The notes under the pieces are model-generated. The model ran no database searches and was not told the DNA's origin. It worked only from the letters and a program-made list of their open reading frames with translations. Both the position numbers and the translations under genes were made by a program. Source: Brienomyrus brachyistius (Eukaryota; Chordata; Actinopteri; Osteoglossiformes; Mormyridae). From it: 64,000 bases of DNA. Location of the stretch: positions 19,779,629 through 19,843,628 of the forward strand of contig NC_064550.1 of assembly GCF_023856365.1 (NCBI RefSeq), given 5' to 3'. Positions 1 to 13,164 of this stretch are shown in pieces. Within the stretch, counting starts at the first letter, position 1. Each line of letters starts with the position of its first letter.

Positions 1-3000
1 TAGTGATCTTTTTACTCGCTATTCTGGGTCTGTGTTGCTTTAATGGCTTAGATATGCACAGGCGATTTTAAAATAGCGTTTAATCGCCCTTTCATTTCAC
101 CTGCCCCCCCACCCCCACCTGATTGCACTTCACCCGCGGCACGGATCTCCGCATATGAGCCGAAGTGACGGCGATCCGGCTCTGGATGCGTGTAACATCC
201 TGAAAATGCCGCGCAGCCCTCCCGTACAACAACTGTAAATTAAACGTACACAGAGGTAAACAGCAGTGCCTCGTTTAGCAACTACCCCCCTAAGTTATGC
301 CCTTGGCTGAGGGTGTAGGACTTGAACCCTTTTCCCCAGAGACCAAACACACATACAACATTGTCCTCATACAACATTGATTACAAATTAGCACCCGAAG
401 AGCTGCTGTAACAGGTCAGACCGGGGCCCGATCGCACACGCTGCTTCGCAGCTCAAAGAATCCGACGGCAGCTAAATGGAACGGCGTCGAACGCAGCAAG
501 GTCAGCACCTGGGCCAGCCGCACACTTTGCAGACAGATGGGCGGAAAAACAGAGAGCCTGCAGATGTTGCGTGGGCCTTCTTGCCTTTCGCCATTTAGCT
601 TGCATTTCATTCGCCGTCGGATCCGACTGTAGCTGAGAGGTTTCTCCCAGCGCCTCGTCGCCGAGGCTACCGACAGACATCGAAGCCCTTCAGACACGCC
701 GATGGAAAGAAAATGTGTGTGAGAGGAAAAAGTCGGCAAGTAAATGTGGAATCTGAATTAAACTTGTTAAATGTTCGGTTATCTTCGCCCATAATTTCTT
801 TTTGTTATTTTTCTCCCAATGATAGATCTATGCCAGCGGCAGGTAGTTTGCGTCGGGAGGCGAAGCCCTGCTCTTCGCTGTCCCTGTTAAGTGTTCCTGT
901 CCTGCGCTGCTGGGTTACACATTTAATTTGTTCAGCCTTGAGCTGCGGTGCATTTGTGTAACGGTACATAAATACCCATTGTAAAGTTACCAGCAGGTGC
1001 AGGTTATCGAACCAAGACGCACAGTCAGGTAGATGATGGTTACTGAACTTAGGGCTGAGCGTTCAGATGGACCAGAACGTAACAGATCAGTATTTCAGAG
1101 TGAGAGCGGCATTGCGGAGTATTCCTGATAACGTTCGGTGAACGCGTATGTGATATTCCAGCAGATTTCACTCAAGTATAGAATTAATAGTGTGAAAGAA
1201 CTAACTGCAGGCTTCTGTTTGTCAGTACTGCAGTATAGACCACACAGTGTTGAATGGTTCGATACACCAGTATAGACCACAGGGTGATCAATGAGTCAGT
1301 ACTGCAGTACAGACTATAGAGTGTTTTCACAAGGCTAAATGAGAACCGACAGACTGGCAGAGAGGTACACGCAGCAGGGAAGCAGTATGGAGACTGAGTT
1401 TTAGCAGGAATCGGAGCCACTAAATGACAGATTGCTGATGACATGGGCTGAAGATCCGTCCACGTGCCTCGTCTGCATAATGGCCCTGCGGCTCTCGCTC
1501 GTGCTGCCCCCCTGTTCGAAGGCGCCGCTGCCCATTACGCTGCATGCCACTCGGATCGGCAGGAGCTGACCGGGGCAGCTGACGGAGGCCGTGGGAGCCA
1601 GCTCTCGCCCACACGGAGGGTGCAGATCTCAGTGAGCTCACGTCAGGCTGGGGCACCTGGAAATGGGATTCCCGAGGTTGCCTTGCCTTCCTGAGGTGCA
1701 TTGTGGGAAGGCTGTCACTTCCCTCCGCCACACTGAAGGCAGACGCAGGAAGAGACACTTTCAAAGATAAAAAGGCTTATTTTCAATATTATTTGATAAA
1801 TAGGAGCCACATAATGAATAGTAGTGTAAATAAAATAGGACTATTCAGGCAGTTCCTTCCCATTTGACAGAAAAAATAACAGAGCACACAAAGAGGATGT
1901 TCACACAAACATAGTCTGTAGTGTTACACAAGTGATGTTTACTTAATGTAAATTTAATGTTAATAAAGTTAAAAATAGCTTGCGATGCCGACTTTAAAAA
2001 AGCGGATCTGGCGTTTTGATTGGGTAGCACCAGATGGTGTTCTGACGCTGTGGTTTAGGATATAAACTCATAAGTTGAAGATGGCTGTGTGAGGCTCCTG
2101 GCTGTTAAGCACTTAAACTACTTCTGCTAAACATCTAGCCGTAGCAATAAAACGTTGGTTTGGACGAAGGCGTTAGCTAAACGGCTAAAGGTGAATCTGC
2201 TCTTGGGATCTTGTTAAATGAACCCCTTGGAAGCTCAAAGGGTGTGAAAGGCAGTCGGTGAGTGAAACACAGGCCCCGCGTGCAGAAGTCAGGCAGCCCT
2301 CCTCGATCTCACCGTCTAGGGGCTTCCGCTGGGGTCTGATGCACTAACCTGGGTCCCCAAGCCCCTCCTCTCGCGTAATAAACACCGGCAGTCCCATTGC
2401 GCTTGACTTAAAGCGTTTCGCCTCAAATGGGTGATCTCCCCAGCGCGGAAGATCTCCATACATCCACCTACGGTCTTTTTGCTAATGTGATAAACAGAGC
2501 AACAGTGGTATGCAATGCTCACCGCTTGCAGTCATTAGGAAATGGCAGCATGCCACAGAATCTCAAAAAAAGAAAAAAAAAAGCCAGGAAAATCCGCTCA
2601 CATGGCACGTCTCATTACCACGGCGACAAAGGAAGCCACACACATTTCAGGTTCTAATCCTTTTCAGCTTAAGGGAAAAAAAAGATCAATTTGGAAAATG
2701 AGCACTAATGTGATTCTGAGTTTGGTACAATGGCACAGCCATTACAGACATCAAAATAAACCAATTAAAGGTAATCAATAGTCATCCTCAGAGTTCATGG
2801 AAACAACATCGTCCATTTTACTGAGAAAAGACTGACAAGAGAAATATATATACAGTATATATACTGCATGTCTATATACGAACTGATAATCTATATATAA
2901 TGAAAACGGAGTATATAGAAATTGATCTTTTGGGCAATCTGCTCATAAGGACGCCCAGATGTTCATGGCTGGGTTAAGGAGGCCAAGCATTTAAAGTCTT

Positions 3001-3976
3001 GGGGAAAAAAAAATTCATTCATCAATAAATCTGAGCCTTATGCGTCTCTCGAAAAGATCTGCGTGTTTTCCAAACAATGTCATTATTTTGAATATTACAC
3101 TGAGTCAGGAGGTAAAAATGATATTTTCACCCAGTGACTCACCTGTGACTCATTCAGGACGGTGTAAATATTGAACATTCTTCCTTTAAATTATGTTCAG
3201 GAGCAAACCAAGCGTTCGCCAGAGGAGTACAAAACAACTGAGAGCTCCCAGCTTCACAGAGAGCTTGCGCGCCGTAGGTAGCGAAGTCAACCCCACCTCC
3301 CACAAAGACATCTTTTACGCCTCTGTTATGTAGAAGAGCCAACCATATTAAACGTTGTGCAGTGTCTTATGACACATCAGACTTTTAGAGGCAAGATTTT
3401 ACAATTCTCTATCTTAATTAGAATCTCCGAATACTTTCTTGAACGGTTTTGATACCTGGGTAAATGTACTGTTTTCTTTGATATCTTCTAAAAATGTCTG
3501 TCTGGTTATTGGATACAATAATATTGGTTCTTCCCAGATTCCTGAGCAATGCTGACAGCATGGCAGGCACATGAAGGAGGCGGTCTGACAGTTCTCGGGT
3601 CGGCACGGCGACGGGCAGCAGGCCACGCCTCCCACTCACATGGCCTTCTCTCAAAAATGCCCACCGCCTACAGACGGGTGTGATCAGTACGCTGTGACCG
3701 GCGCCGCATGTCCCTGGCACCACCGAGGCTTGGGGGTAAATTTACCGTCAGCCTTCCTCGCGCCGTCTTCCGCCAGCCTCCTCCGGAAAACCGTGCGCTG
3801 TCCGCCGTCACTGCCCCACTTCCCGTGTAATGACCGGCAGGCGGCTGCATCGCGGGGACACTCCACAGGGAGGCGATGTGGCAGGGGCACAGGAGCGTGG
3901 CGGTAAAAGCCTCCCCCCCTTCAGCTGAAAATGCCTGCTCTCTGTCTACGCAGGCGTCGGGGGGCATAATTTTTAC
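1..3976. other. Gene-free stretch
   Basis: No gene seen. A short imperfect duplication (GTCAGTACTGCAGTA, near 1218 and 1290), GC-rich patches at 1460-1700 and 3560-3960, and an AT palindrome near 2845-2870. The remaining sequence is unremarkable. Confidence 0.6.
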
Positions 3977-4160
3977 GGAGGGGCCAGCCTATCATTAGCC
4001 AATGATATGTCTTGAATCAGTGAGTGACGGGAGGGGTCACTCCGGGGGCCAATCAGCTTTCAGCTGGGGTGTGGAAAGTGGACTGCTCCCTCCCCTGTCA
4101 ATCACCGATTCAAAACATATCACTGGCTGATGAAATTAGATGATAAGGACTGACCCCTCT
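3977..4160. mobile_element. Inverted-repeat element, family C
   Basis: The left arm (GGGGCCAGCC..., AGCCAATGATATGTCTTGAA) and the right arm (reversed GGGGTCAGTCC..., AGCCAGTGATATGTTTTGAA) are diverged inverses of about 55-60 bp, around CCAATCAGCTTTCAGCTGGG. A partial copy is at 9038-9121. Confidence 0.75.
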
Positions 4161-4178
4161 CTGTCCACAGAATGATAG

Positions 4179-4276
4179 TCCGGACCGGGATTTTGTTTCA
4201 ACCAACCAGCTGGATACTCTGTGACTGTGACTCTTTATGCTCAACTGGTTGGTTGAAACAAAATCCCGGTCTGGAC
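4179..4276. mobile_element. Short inverted-repeat element, family B, copy 1
   Basis: Arms GGGATTTTGTTTCAACCAAC CAG and the exact inverse near 4245-4270 surround a core ACTCTGTGACTGTGACTCTT. The arms differ at only one or two bases, so this copy can fold into a long hairpin. It sits directly beside a family C element. Confidence 0.85.
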
Positions 4277-5079
4277 TTGCCCTGCACGCAGGTATGCTTA
4301 CAGGTACACAGGCTCACAGAATATTAGCGCACACGCCACATCATCCCTGGAAAGCCCATCTGCACCCCTCAGCTCCATTTCAAAGAGATGAAATGTTGCC
4401 ATTAATTTCCTTTGAGTTTTTCAGACAGTACAGGGAAATGACCACTGTTGGCAGATCCACTTCTGAATAATATATTCCAGCTAACAGCTAAATCCATTTT
4501 CATTTCATCTTACCCTAGACTGATCTGGGCCCCTCCGTGATACGAGGGGAATTGTTCGATATGACTGTCCAGAGATTATACGTGATGCAGTCGAGACGCG
4601 CCAGCGATAACGGCCGTCCCCTAACAGTAAATCGTTGTGATCAGTGGCAGTTGTAATTCCTTTAGTGTTCTTTGATGTCACATGGTATAATAGAATAGTC
4701 AGCCAACCAGGGGCTGCTGAAGTGTCTGCACTGACGGCCAACAAAAACCAGCAACATAGTATTTATTTACTTACTGTTGCCATAATCCGCTCAAATGAAC
4801 TCATAACTGGTCATTATTTCAAATGCATTTTTTTGCATGAGAAGCACTTATAATTTCCCACGATGGAGGAAATGAAGGTGAGCAGAGAGGTCAATGAAGA
4901 CAGATTTGCCTTAAACAATTGATTTTAAAAACAGGCTTCCTAGTCCTCTCTAGGTAATTCTTTTTAAAATCAATACAAATACTCATCCAGTCCTTCATCT
5001 CCTCATCAGTTCGTACTATGGAGCTTAGCTGATGACCAATGTGATCACTACTGTGGAAGAAGACAAACAATATCCCCAG
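4277..5079. other. Gene-free stretch
   Basis: No feature recognised between the MITE and the minisatellite. Confidence 0.6.
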
Positions 5080-5825
5080 ACCTAAGGCCCAAGACAGAAC
5101 AACAGTCCCATAATGCACCAGTATCTTCTTGCCTAAGGCCCAAGGCAGAACAATCATCCCATAATGCACCAGTATCTTTTTGCCTAAGGTCCAAGACAGA
5201 ACAACAATCCCATAATGCACCAGTATGTTCTTGCCTAAGGCCCAAGACAGAACAACAATCCCATAATGCACCAGTATCTTCTTGCCTAAGGTCCAAGACA
5301 GAACAACAATCCCATAATGCACCAGTATGTTCTTGCCTAAGGCCCAAGACAGAACAACAGTCCCATAATGCACCAGTATCTTCTTGCCTAAGGCCCAAGG
5401 CAGAACAATCATCCCATAATGCACCAGTATTTTCTTGCCTAAGGTCCAAGACAGAACAACAATCCCATAATGCACCAGTATGTTCTTGCCTAAGGCCCAA
5501 GACAGAACAACAATCCCATAATGCACCAGTATCTTCTTGCCTAAGGTCCAAGACAGAACAACAATCCCATAATGCACCAGTATGTTCTTGCCTAAGGTCC
5601 AAGACAGAACAACAATCCCATAATGCACCAGTATGTTCTTGCCTAAGGCCCAAGACAGAACAACAATCCCATACTGCACCAGTATCTTCTGGCCTAAGGC
5701 CTAAGACAGAACAACAATCCCATAATGCACCAGTATCTTCTTGCCCAAGATCTAAGATCGAACAATAATCCCACAATGCAGCAGCATCTTCTTTCCTAAG
5801 GCCTAAACCAGAACAACAATCCCAT
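5080..5825. repeat. 51-bp minisatellite with higher-order repeat
   Basis: About 14.6 tandem copies of a 51-bp unit (TAAGGCCCAAGACAGAACAA...CCCATAATGCACCAG...). As 51 is a multiple of three, long frames stay open on the minus strand in two registers (17-residue repeats); these are not real proteins. Unit variants recur in the same order: a block of five units (255 bp) is present twice in a row. Confidence 0.97.
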
Positions 5826-6834
5826 TTTTTCCACAATATGGAATCATTGCCTACATACAGGGCAGCTAAAATAACTGAATTGGGGGGGGGGGGAGGCATT
5901 AATACTTACAGTCTGTTTATGGGGACTTGGGTGAGGGGTTCTGGGTTTATAGATAGTGAAGGATGGAGCGAGTCAGACTAAGCTAAGCATGGATGACTAA
6001 GCGAAAGAGAAGCATAGATGGATCACGTAAGTCCTTTGGTCTGGAATGTGTCAGATGTGACTGTCAGTGCTGTCAGCCCCGTTCCGCTATGCGGCTTCCT
6101 CTGGGGGCAAAGTAATTTCCGGAAAGGTGAATCTCCACGTGAGTCCCGACCCCATGTCCAGCCTCTTTCCCCTCCCCCACGCTCAGCAGGGTTCACCGAG
6201 CGACATTTCCCTGCGACTTCCAAACGTGAAATCACGTGGAGAGGGTCCTCTTCACCTCCTCACGATCTAATCTGAAACAAGACCCCCCCCCCCACCACCA
6301 CCACCTGTGCATGTCACCCGTCACCGACATCGTGCCCCCGGGGCCCTCCTGTTTCCTCAGATAGGCGCCGATTCCACATAGACCCTCGGAGCGAAGCCGC
6401 CAGCGGAATCGATTAGCATGGGAGGGTCTTTTACCATTTATTCTCCAATAGTCTGCCCTTGTTTCTGTACGTCAGCAGTAATCAAGGGGTACCTAGAGAT
6501 TCGGGACCACTTGACGAAATGCCAACTACCCCCTCCACCCCCTCAGTTTTACAAACAATTTTATTTATTCAAGGGCCAGGAAGTCCTTGCCCCTCAGACG
6601 CCCCTGCAAGGGTGCCCATGCCCTTCCGATACCCCTGCCAGGGAGTCCTTGCCCCTCCGATGCCCTGGCCATGGGTCCGACGTCTCCCAAGTACACAAAA
6701 CTGAAGGAAACTGCTTCCTAACAATAATAATGTTAGCATGCCCGGGAGGGCTGGGCAGCCAGTTGACCTTGGACACCCAGAGGTTCATTTTCTCTCTGCT
6801 TGAGAGTTTTTGGTTCCTCTCCTCCGTTGTCATC
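5826..6834. other. Gene-free stretch
   Basis: G run at 5881-5892 and C run near 6286. An imperfect repeat of CCTTGCCCCT...GCC units at 6585-6670. No gene. Confidence 0.6.
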
Positions 6835-6985
6835 CGCCTTTCTTTTTCCCCATTTGTCTTCCCTTTTCCCTGTTTTTGTACTATTCTCCTTTAATGATGC
6901 TGCACTGTCACACACCTATATAAAGCACCTTGGGGTGACTATGCTGTGAAAGGCGCTTTATATAAATAAATTGAATTGAATAATA
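6835..6985 (+). mobile_element. Fish retroposon 3' end
   Basis: The stretch TTTTTGTACTATTCTCCTTT, then TATATAAAGCACCTTGGGGT and AAGGCGCTTTATATAAATAA ATTGAATTGAA is a well-known teleost interspersed-repeat tail. Its 5' extent is unclear. Confidence 0.65.
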
Positions 6986-9037
6986 ATGGTAGCAGAAGGG
7001 ATCAGGCTAAGAGTGCCCATAAAATGGATAATCTAACCAGCCCCCCAACCCTGGTCGCCCTGGAAACTTCACAGCAGGGGACCCCCCCAAGACTACAGAC
7101 ACAATGTGAACACTGGTGCCCATCCAACATACCCAAATGTCTACCGCAGGCTGGGATCCTGGTACTGCCACTCTGTAACTGGACCCCGACTTCGCACAGT
7201 GCCGGATTATTTAAAGCGAGCCCGTTCTCTGGCTGTCCTCTGGGGCTAACCCATCCGGCCAGGACCCTTCCGGACCGGGCCCAGCGAACAGACCAAGCCG
7301 AGGCCGCTGACAGAACCCAGTGGCGACTGGAGCAGATACGCCTGATCAAAGAGGATCTGTGCGCAGCCAAAACCGACTTCATTAAAGCCGCTGCCCCAAA
7401 TCCCTCACGGAGGCAGAAACTCAAATAAGACTCCAGGAAGGAAAAAAAAAAAACCCACAAAAGCCGCGGCTGATAAACAGCGGAGCCGCGATTACCGCCG
7501 GCGACGGAGCCGCTAATTAAAGGAGCGGGCTAGATTTCACGGCCGCGCCATACTTGACAGCCCCCCCACTTCATTCCTTTCTTACCCACGCTGCCCATGG
7601 GTCACGATCTGCATGCCGAGTCGTCGCAGTACAGACCGGGGAATTGTCTGTGTTTGTTTTCTTATATGTCAATACATCTGTCAGTGAACCCTTACGAGTC
7701 ACCGTGGTGCTACGGCTGAGCCTCATACTCAGACTCGCACCTTGTTCCGCAGCATTAAATGGCCCCTCCTTTTCAGGGGGGGGGGGTAGGAATCCAGTCC
7801 AATAAGCAGCAAGTGCTACAAGGTCGTGCAAGTCACCCAGGTCCGGACGGATCCGCTGCTGTACATTACAGCCTCATTATCACAACAGCACTAAAGCTAA
7901 CGGCTTAATGACGTATGTAAATATTGATCGTATTAATGAGGTAAGGCGCTGTTTGTATGTGACCGATGCCAAACTGGAGAATGCCTGAAAAACAAGACGG
8001 AAAAACCAGGGCCCATGAAAAGTGGAAGCAGTTCTATGACGAATCCTACACCTGTCTAGCTCATAGACTCATATTTTTGGAGGACTCTGATTGGCTGAGA
8101 GCATGCACTGAGGTAGCTGTGGACCTCAGGGTCTGCACCCCCATTTAAAGACCGGTTTTGATTGGCACATCTAATTAATCCAATGGGTAAATCACGCCGC
8201 TCGCATTTTCCTGCGCAGCTATTCTGCAGAATGAGGCACTTTGACTGGTGTCAGGTGCGTCGCCGTGCCTTTGGCAGGTCCGTTTAAAGGGAACATGCTT
8301 CGGTATCTTCCTGCACACGCCGACGTAACCCCGGCGCGATCCTCGCGGGATCAAAACTGCCATCGCGAAGACTGATGCTCCAGGGCTGCCAACCTCACGC
8401 CCGTGCTCTCGTCTAGCTAAATCTGGGAATTTCAATTAAGGCGCCCAGCAGTATTAAATATGCAGTACTGGGCTCCTCTTAAGATGGATCCGAACCATCC
8501 CCCTGAGTCACAGCGATGTCACCGCCGTCCTCGTTCACGCGTGGCGAAAGCCGTTCTCCGCCAAACCCATCGGAGCCCATCGCTGCTGCCCTTTAGCCAA
8601 ATCCCGCCCGACGCTCCTGAGTAACCCAGCCCTCCAGAAAGAGTGGACTCCTGAGAGACGTCACCTGTGGAATTAATCAGTCTCCGTGCTTCTTCCCCAG
8701 TCCACAGCCGCCATGGCTGTGGATAACGGCCCTGGGTAATTCAGCCGCTCTGTCAGTGAATGTGAACAGTCAGCATCTGGGAGCTGTGGCAGCTGGTAGG
8801 ATCCACCACTCAACATCTGCTGGGTACAGGCTGTAATCCTCAGTGGCTGGCAAAGCTCACCGTTTCACACTCATTTGTACAGCTTGATACATTGCTCAGA
8901 TTGTACAGACTAAACACCATCGCTCAAAGGTACAACAGCGAGATCCACTGAACTCCAAAGATTGCTGTTATCTAGAGAGTATTCACCCTGAAGGGGTCAT
9001 TATCCCAAAGTAAAGGTGAATTTTACATTTTTTTATA
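6986..9037. other. Gene-free stretch, locally CpG-rich
   Basis: GC-rich and CpG-containing at about 7230-7560 and 8170-8620. No splice-bounded coding exon or family motif found. Confidence 0.55.
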
Positions 9038-9121
9038 AAGGGGTGGGGCGACCTTATAATTAACCAATGATATGTTTTGAATCCTTGAGTGACAGGGGAT
9101 CGGCCCAATCAGCTTTCAATT
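9038..9121. mobile_element. Inverted-repeat element family C, half copy
   Basis: Shares TAACCAATGATATGTTTTGA and CCCAATCAGCTTTCA with the left arm of the element at 3977-4160. The right arm is missing. Confidence 0.65.
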
Positions 9122-11917
9122 GAACAATAACAATCCACGTTTAGGGAAAAAAAAAAGATATTTTCAATTCAATGTGGCTTCGCTGGGCCAAATCATGAGG
9201 GAAGCAGCCAACTCAGGAAGTCCTCAAAGGCCACTTTTCACCCAGTGCATTCTGGGAAGCAATTGAAACAGCCAACCAGTTTCCAAAAGGAGATAAGAAG
9301 CACCTGGCCTCACTGAAGACGAATTCATTAAAAATGAACAGGAGTAAAGTAAAAGCACAGCTGACATTTAATAAAGTGCTACAATGATCAATTATTCACA
9401 GTGCAGCTGAAAAGGGAACCTCTGCCTTCTCTGAAGCACCGCGGCAACGATTTGTTGATGCAGCCTGTCGCAATCACCAACAATGGCGGCCGCTCGGCAG
9501 GCCTGCATTCTCTGCTCCACGCGAAAAGGGGTCACGTGACTGCGGTTCATTCTAATACAAAATACAGGGACCTAATGGCAACATTCCAGGAACCGCATGG
9601 TCAGCCGTCAGCTTCCGGAACAATCCGGGGTACAATAAGCTTTGAGGTCCAACACGCAGCATTTGAAGAATATCCACGTAAGACACGTACGGCAAGAGCC
9701 AGCGTTCCCGCCGGGAGGGGGCAAGCTCTCCTCTCGACCCTGCTGTTGACCAGCTGCACCAGTTTATCACTCAAGAAAAGCATCACACATCCAGGACAGG
9801 CCTCCACTACAACATAGTGCCTGGATCTGGCCGCACAAACTCTCATCAGAACCATTTGGTCGGTATCAGATATAACTTTGCTCATCTGTTCCGCGTTGGT
9901 TTATTTGCTGGCTCTAAACCCGAAGTGAACGTTAATTAAATTTAACCGTGGCGTCGCCTCCTGTCATCGCCGCGCGCGACCGACATGCCCGTCTCGTAAT
10001 CCCGGTGGCGCCGGCCCCGCCTGCTCCTCAAAGCTCGATTAATGATTCTTTTAAACGCTCTGGCATCTTCCGAGCATGACGCATCCGTGGAATTGGCGGA
10101 CGTGACAGGGCCCAATCCGGACCGGGGTGGAGACCATAAATCAGTCCGGAGACAGGTTCCTCTAGGAAGTTAGGTTCCTGGGTACTTTGACTTGAAGTTC
10201 AAACTAGAGGCAAACGCCTCAGACAGATGCCAGACAAACCGCTTCTGTCACTGTTGAGCAGAACCAAAGAGGGAACAGGAGCTTTTAATAATTAAACCAG
10301 CAACGGATCTGGGCCGGTCCAAACCGGACAGAACATACACACCCACCTTACCCCACCGCCCGCATTCTCTCCAGGCCCATAGAGCAACATCTGTTCGCAG
10401 CAACAGATTCCACAAAAAAGAAAAGCTTCTTCGGGTCTCTAATCCTCTTCAAATCCTCAGTGGTGTTTATTAAAGGGAAAAATAAACATCAAAAATATAA
10501 ATGTCAAAAGCCCCCTTTTCTTATGTTAATATGCTTATGCTAGCAGCTAAAGATGGTACTTGGGGATTTACCATAGATTACCAAAGAGCTACGAGCGGCT
10601 AATCAAGAGAGAAACAGGCTGTAATTACAGAGTCATGCACCTATCAGAGTCTGGTGTCCTGTAACAGAAATGAAAGATAGCAGATGCAAACCTCCAACTC
10701 TCAAGGGCTCAGGAAATGGACAACAGATGAAGATCTGTTGTTTGGACGTGATACTATTTTCTCTTTGGTTTATTTTGGAAATAGACAAATTTTTGGGATT
10801 TTCAGGACTTTTAGTCCTAACAATACCATAATTAATGTTAAGCTCCCTTTCATGATGAGGGAGTTTTAGGTTCACCTGGGAAGGGACTGACTATTTCATG
10901 TAGCACGTCTGCCAAGACTTTTCTAAGTTCCACATGGATTCTCCTCCTTCTGGCGTCCAGTTTCAGCGGTTAACTCGAGCTCGTGTTCCTGCTCGTCGGT
11001 AGCATTTGCCTTTTAGGGAGTTTGGGGGACGATTATTTTATTACAAAAATCGGTAGGTACACAGGTGGACGGCAGCAAACGTCTCCCGGGGTCTGGGCTC
11101 CATCCTTTTCAAGGGGAGACATCGAACGTCGAACGACGTAAACAAACCGGGGAGATTTACGGCTTACGATAAACGACGGCACGTAGCCGAAAGGACATCT
11201 AATTACATTTATGAGCTTATCTGGAGGGCCAGGGATGAATTCTAAACACGTGGGGCGCTAGCGATTGGCATTCAGCCGGCTTCCTAAAAGTCTCTGCTCC
11301 GAGAACGAGAGGTGAGGGAGGGGCGGCGGTGGAGAGCAGAAAGGGAATAATAGGGGTGTGTAAAGTGGGGAATGAGGCAGGCAAGAGCTGACAGGAGAGA
11401 GGAGACGTGGACGCTGCAGAGAGGGGCCGGCTCGTATTATCAGCGGCGCCGCTGGGCGTCTCTCCACAGCGTTTAGTCACACAGCGCTCACACAAACACG
11501 CATGTTGTCATGCATCTCCGGGTTCATTCCCAGACAGGATCTTCTTGGCTGTCAGGAGACAATGAATAGGGCCACCATGGATGGAAAGTCTGGTGCTACC
11601 ATCCTTCGTCTGCCCCTAACTGCTTTTCAGGAATGACACCCCTCCCCCCCCCAAAAAAAAAAAAAAACATTTTTCTGCGCCTGAAGCAGCTCCTATGTCC
11701 AACCCAAGCCGAACACAACAGCCTTGACCAGCACAGAGCATCAATGCACGTGGAAGAGAAATGAACCAGTAGCTCACATGCTCTGCCATTTGCTGCCATT
11801 GCCAGTGGGCTTTTCCACAGTCATGTGACAGATCTCTAGAACTCTAATACCATGCACACCCACACGCTAACAGAAAGCAAGGCGTAGTCTGTGGAACAAC
11901 CTCCTGGATGCTGTCTA
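9122..11917. other. Gene-free stretch
   Basis: CpG-rich islets at 9940-10030 and 11080-11180. The remainder is complex sequence with no repeats I can name and no coding signal. Confidence 0.55.
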
Positions 11918-12118
11918 TTGCAGTGGGTTATAGCTCCATGCACTGGTCCAGAAGGGTGTAGGTTCAAATCCTGTGGCCTGCATAGTACATGTTCACTGTG
12001 AATAAAGTAATAATAATAATAATATTATCATAGTGCCTTTAGCTCCAAGGACAACAGCTAACATCCAGTCTGTGTCACTTTGGATGAAAGCATCTGCTAA
12101 ATGAATTAGTTGTAAATT
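11918..12118 (+). mobile_element. tRNA-derived SINE with L2-type tail
   Basis: The A-box-like start GCAGTGGGTTATAGCTCC and B box GGTTCAAATCC are followed by an AAT repeat and a tail CTTTGGATGAAAGCATCTGC TAAATGAAT, the classic fish SINE 3' end. Full length and plus orientation. Confidence 0.8.
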
Positions 12119-12461
12119 TGTAGCACACATGCATCTGAATTAACATCAGTAGATAGGAGGCGGGAGATAATTATGTAATGATTAATGACATCAAAATCAT
12201 TCGCTTTTATTCACTACCATATGCTCAATCTGGATAGTCCTACATCCCCCCCAACTACTTCTTTGTCCTACCAAAGCAGTATGTCACACCCTGGGGGTTG
12301 GAAGAGGGTTGCTGTGCTTTTATTATGAATTACCTTAGCAACAAAACAGCTGTTGGTCCAGTCAGTACACCAGCACACCACCTGTTGGCATGTACCAAGA
12401 GAGCACCCCACACAGGCCACCTGAGCTCCAGCCACTTCCATAACCTTAGGCTGCATAGGGC

Positions 12462-12650
12462 AAGTTCAACACGATTGAACAGTTTTGTCATGTGATGCTG
12501 TGGGGGCAGGCCTGAACATAACAATGCCCTCAAGCATGTGTAGTCCCTCTTCTGGGTCAAGGGCAGGAGAGTCCAATACGACTGGACGGCTTTGCCACGT
12601 GATGCTGTAGGGGTTGGGCCCGAATCCCCCCTAGCACATGTCATCCCTCT
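12462..12650. repeat. Diverged tandem duplication, about 108 bp
   Basis: CATGTGATGCTGTGGGGGCA (near 12490) and CACGTGATGCTGTAGGGGTT (near 12596) lie in the same context, with the preceding ACGATTGAACAG / ACGACTGGACGG and the following GCCTGAA / GCCCGAA. Differences are mostly C-to-T transitions. Confidence 0.7.
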
Positions 12651-13009
12651 CCATGTGTAGGACAGAGGCTCATTGGTATGGAAGTGAACGTTCCAGAAGG
12701 TCCCGTTGGCGGGATAATTATGTCAGCCTTGTGCTTCAGATGAGCAGATTGTTTGCTGTTGTAGTTTCAGTCACCCACAGCCACAGGCAAGACTGGGAGC
12801 TGTAGTGGTTCTCAAACCAAATCCATGTCCACTAAGACAAAAATACAAAAATAAAACAGGGTGCAATTATTATATGAAACATATAGTTCATATAATTTCA
12901 TGCTAGGCTTCGCGTCTTGACCCTAGTGCCCAGTGCTATGACTGATCTTCAAGTGAAGGCCCAAAGGTTTGTGTGGTGAGTAAAATAACACACATCAGGT
13001 CTGAACTCC

Positions 13010-13164
13010 AGGCCAAGTGCTGAAATGTTTGTGTTGAACCCATGGTGGAGCCCTGATCAAGGTTTTAAGCCACCACAGTTTGGACCTGATCTTCATTATT
13101 TTGATCTTCATAATTGATTCCATTGCACTGGGATAGAAGATGTACGGGATGGATGGATGGACGG
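13010..13164 (+). mobile_element. SINE-like 3' fragment
   Basis: Contains CCCATGGTGGAGCCCTGATC, CACAGTTTGGACCTGATCTT, CATTATTTTGAT and a GGATGGATGG tail. A second copy lies about 1.4 kb away in opposite orientation. No TSD was found. Confidence 0.7.

Noticed and set aside
5080..5825. CRISPR-like array
   Set aside because: No repeat/spacer alternation, as the whole 51-bp unit is conserved. The genome is vertebrate.
5048..5899. Long minus-strand open frames of 262 and 283 codons
   Set aside because: They are the 51-bp minisatellite read in two registers; repeat length divisible by three keeps frames open without coding.
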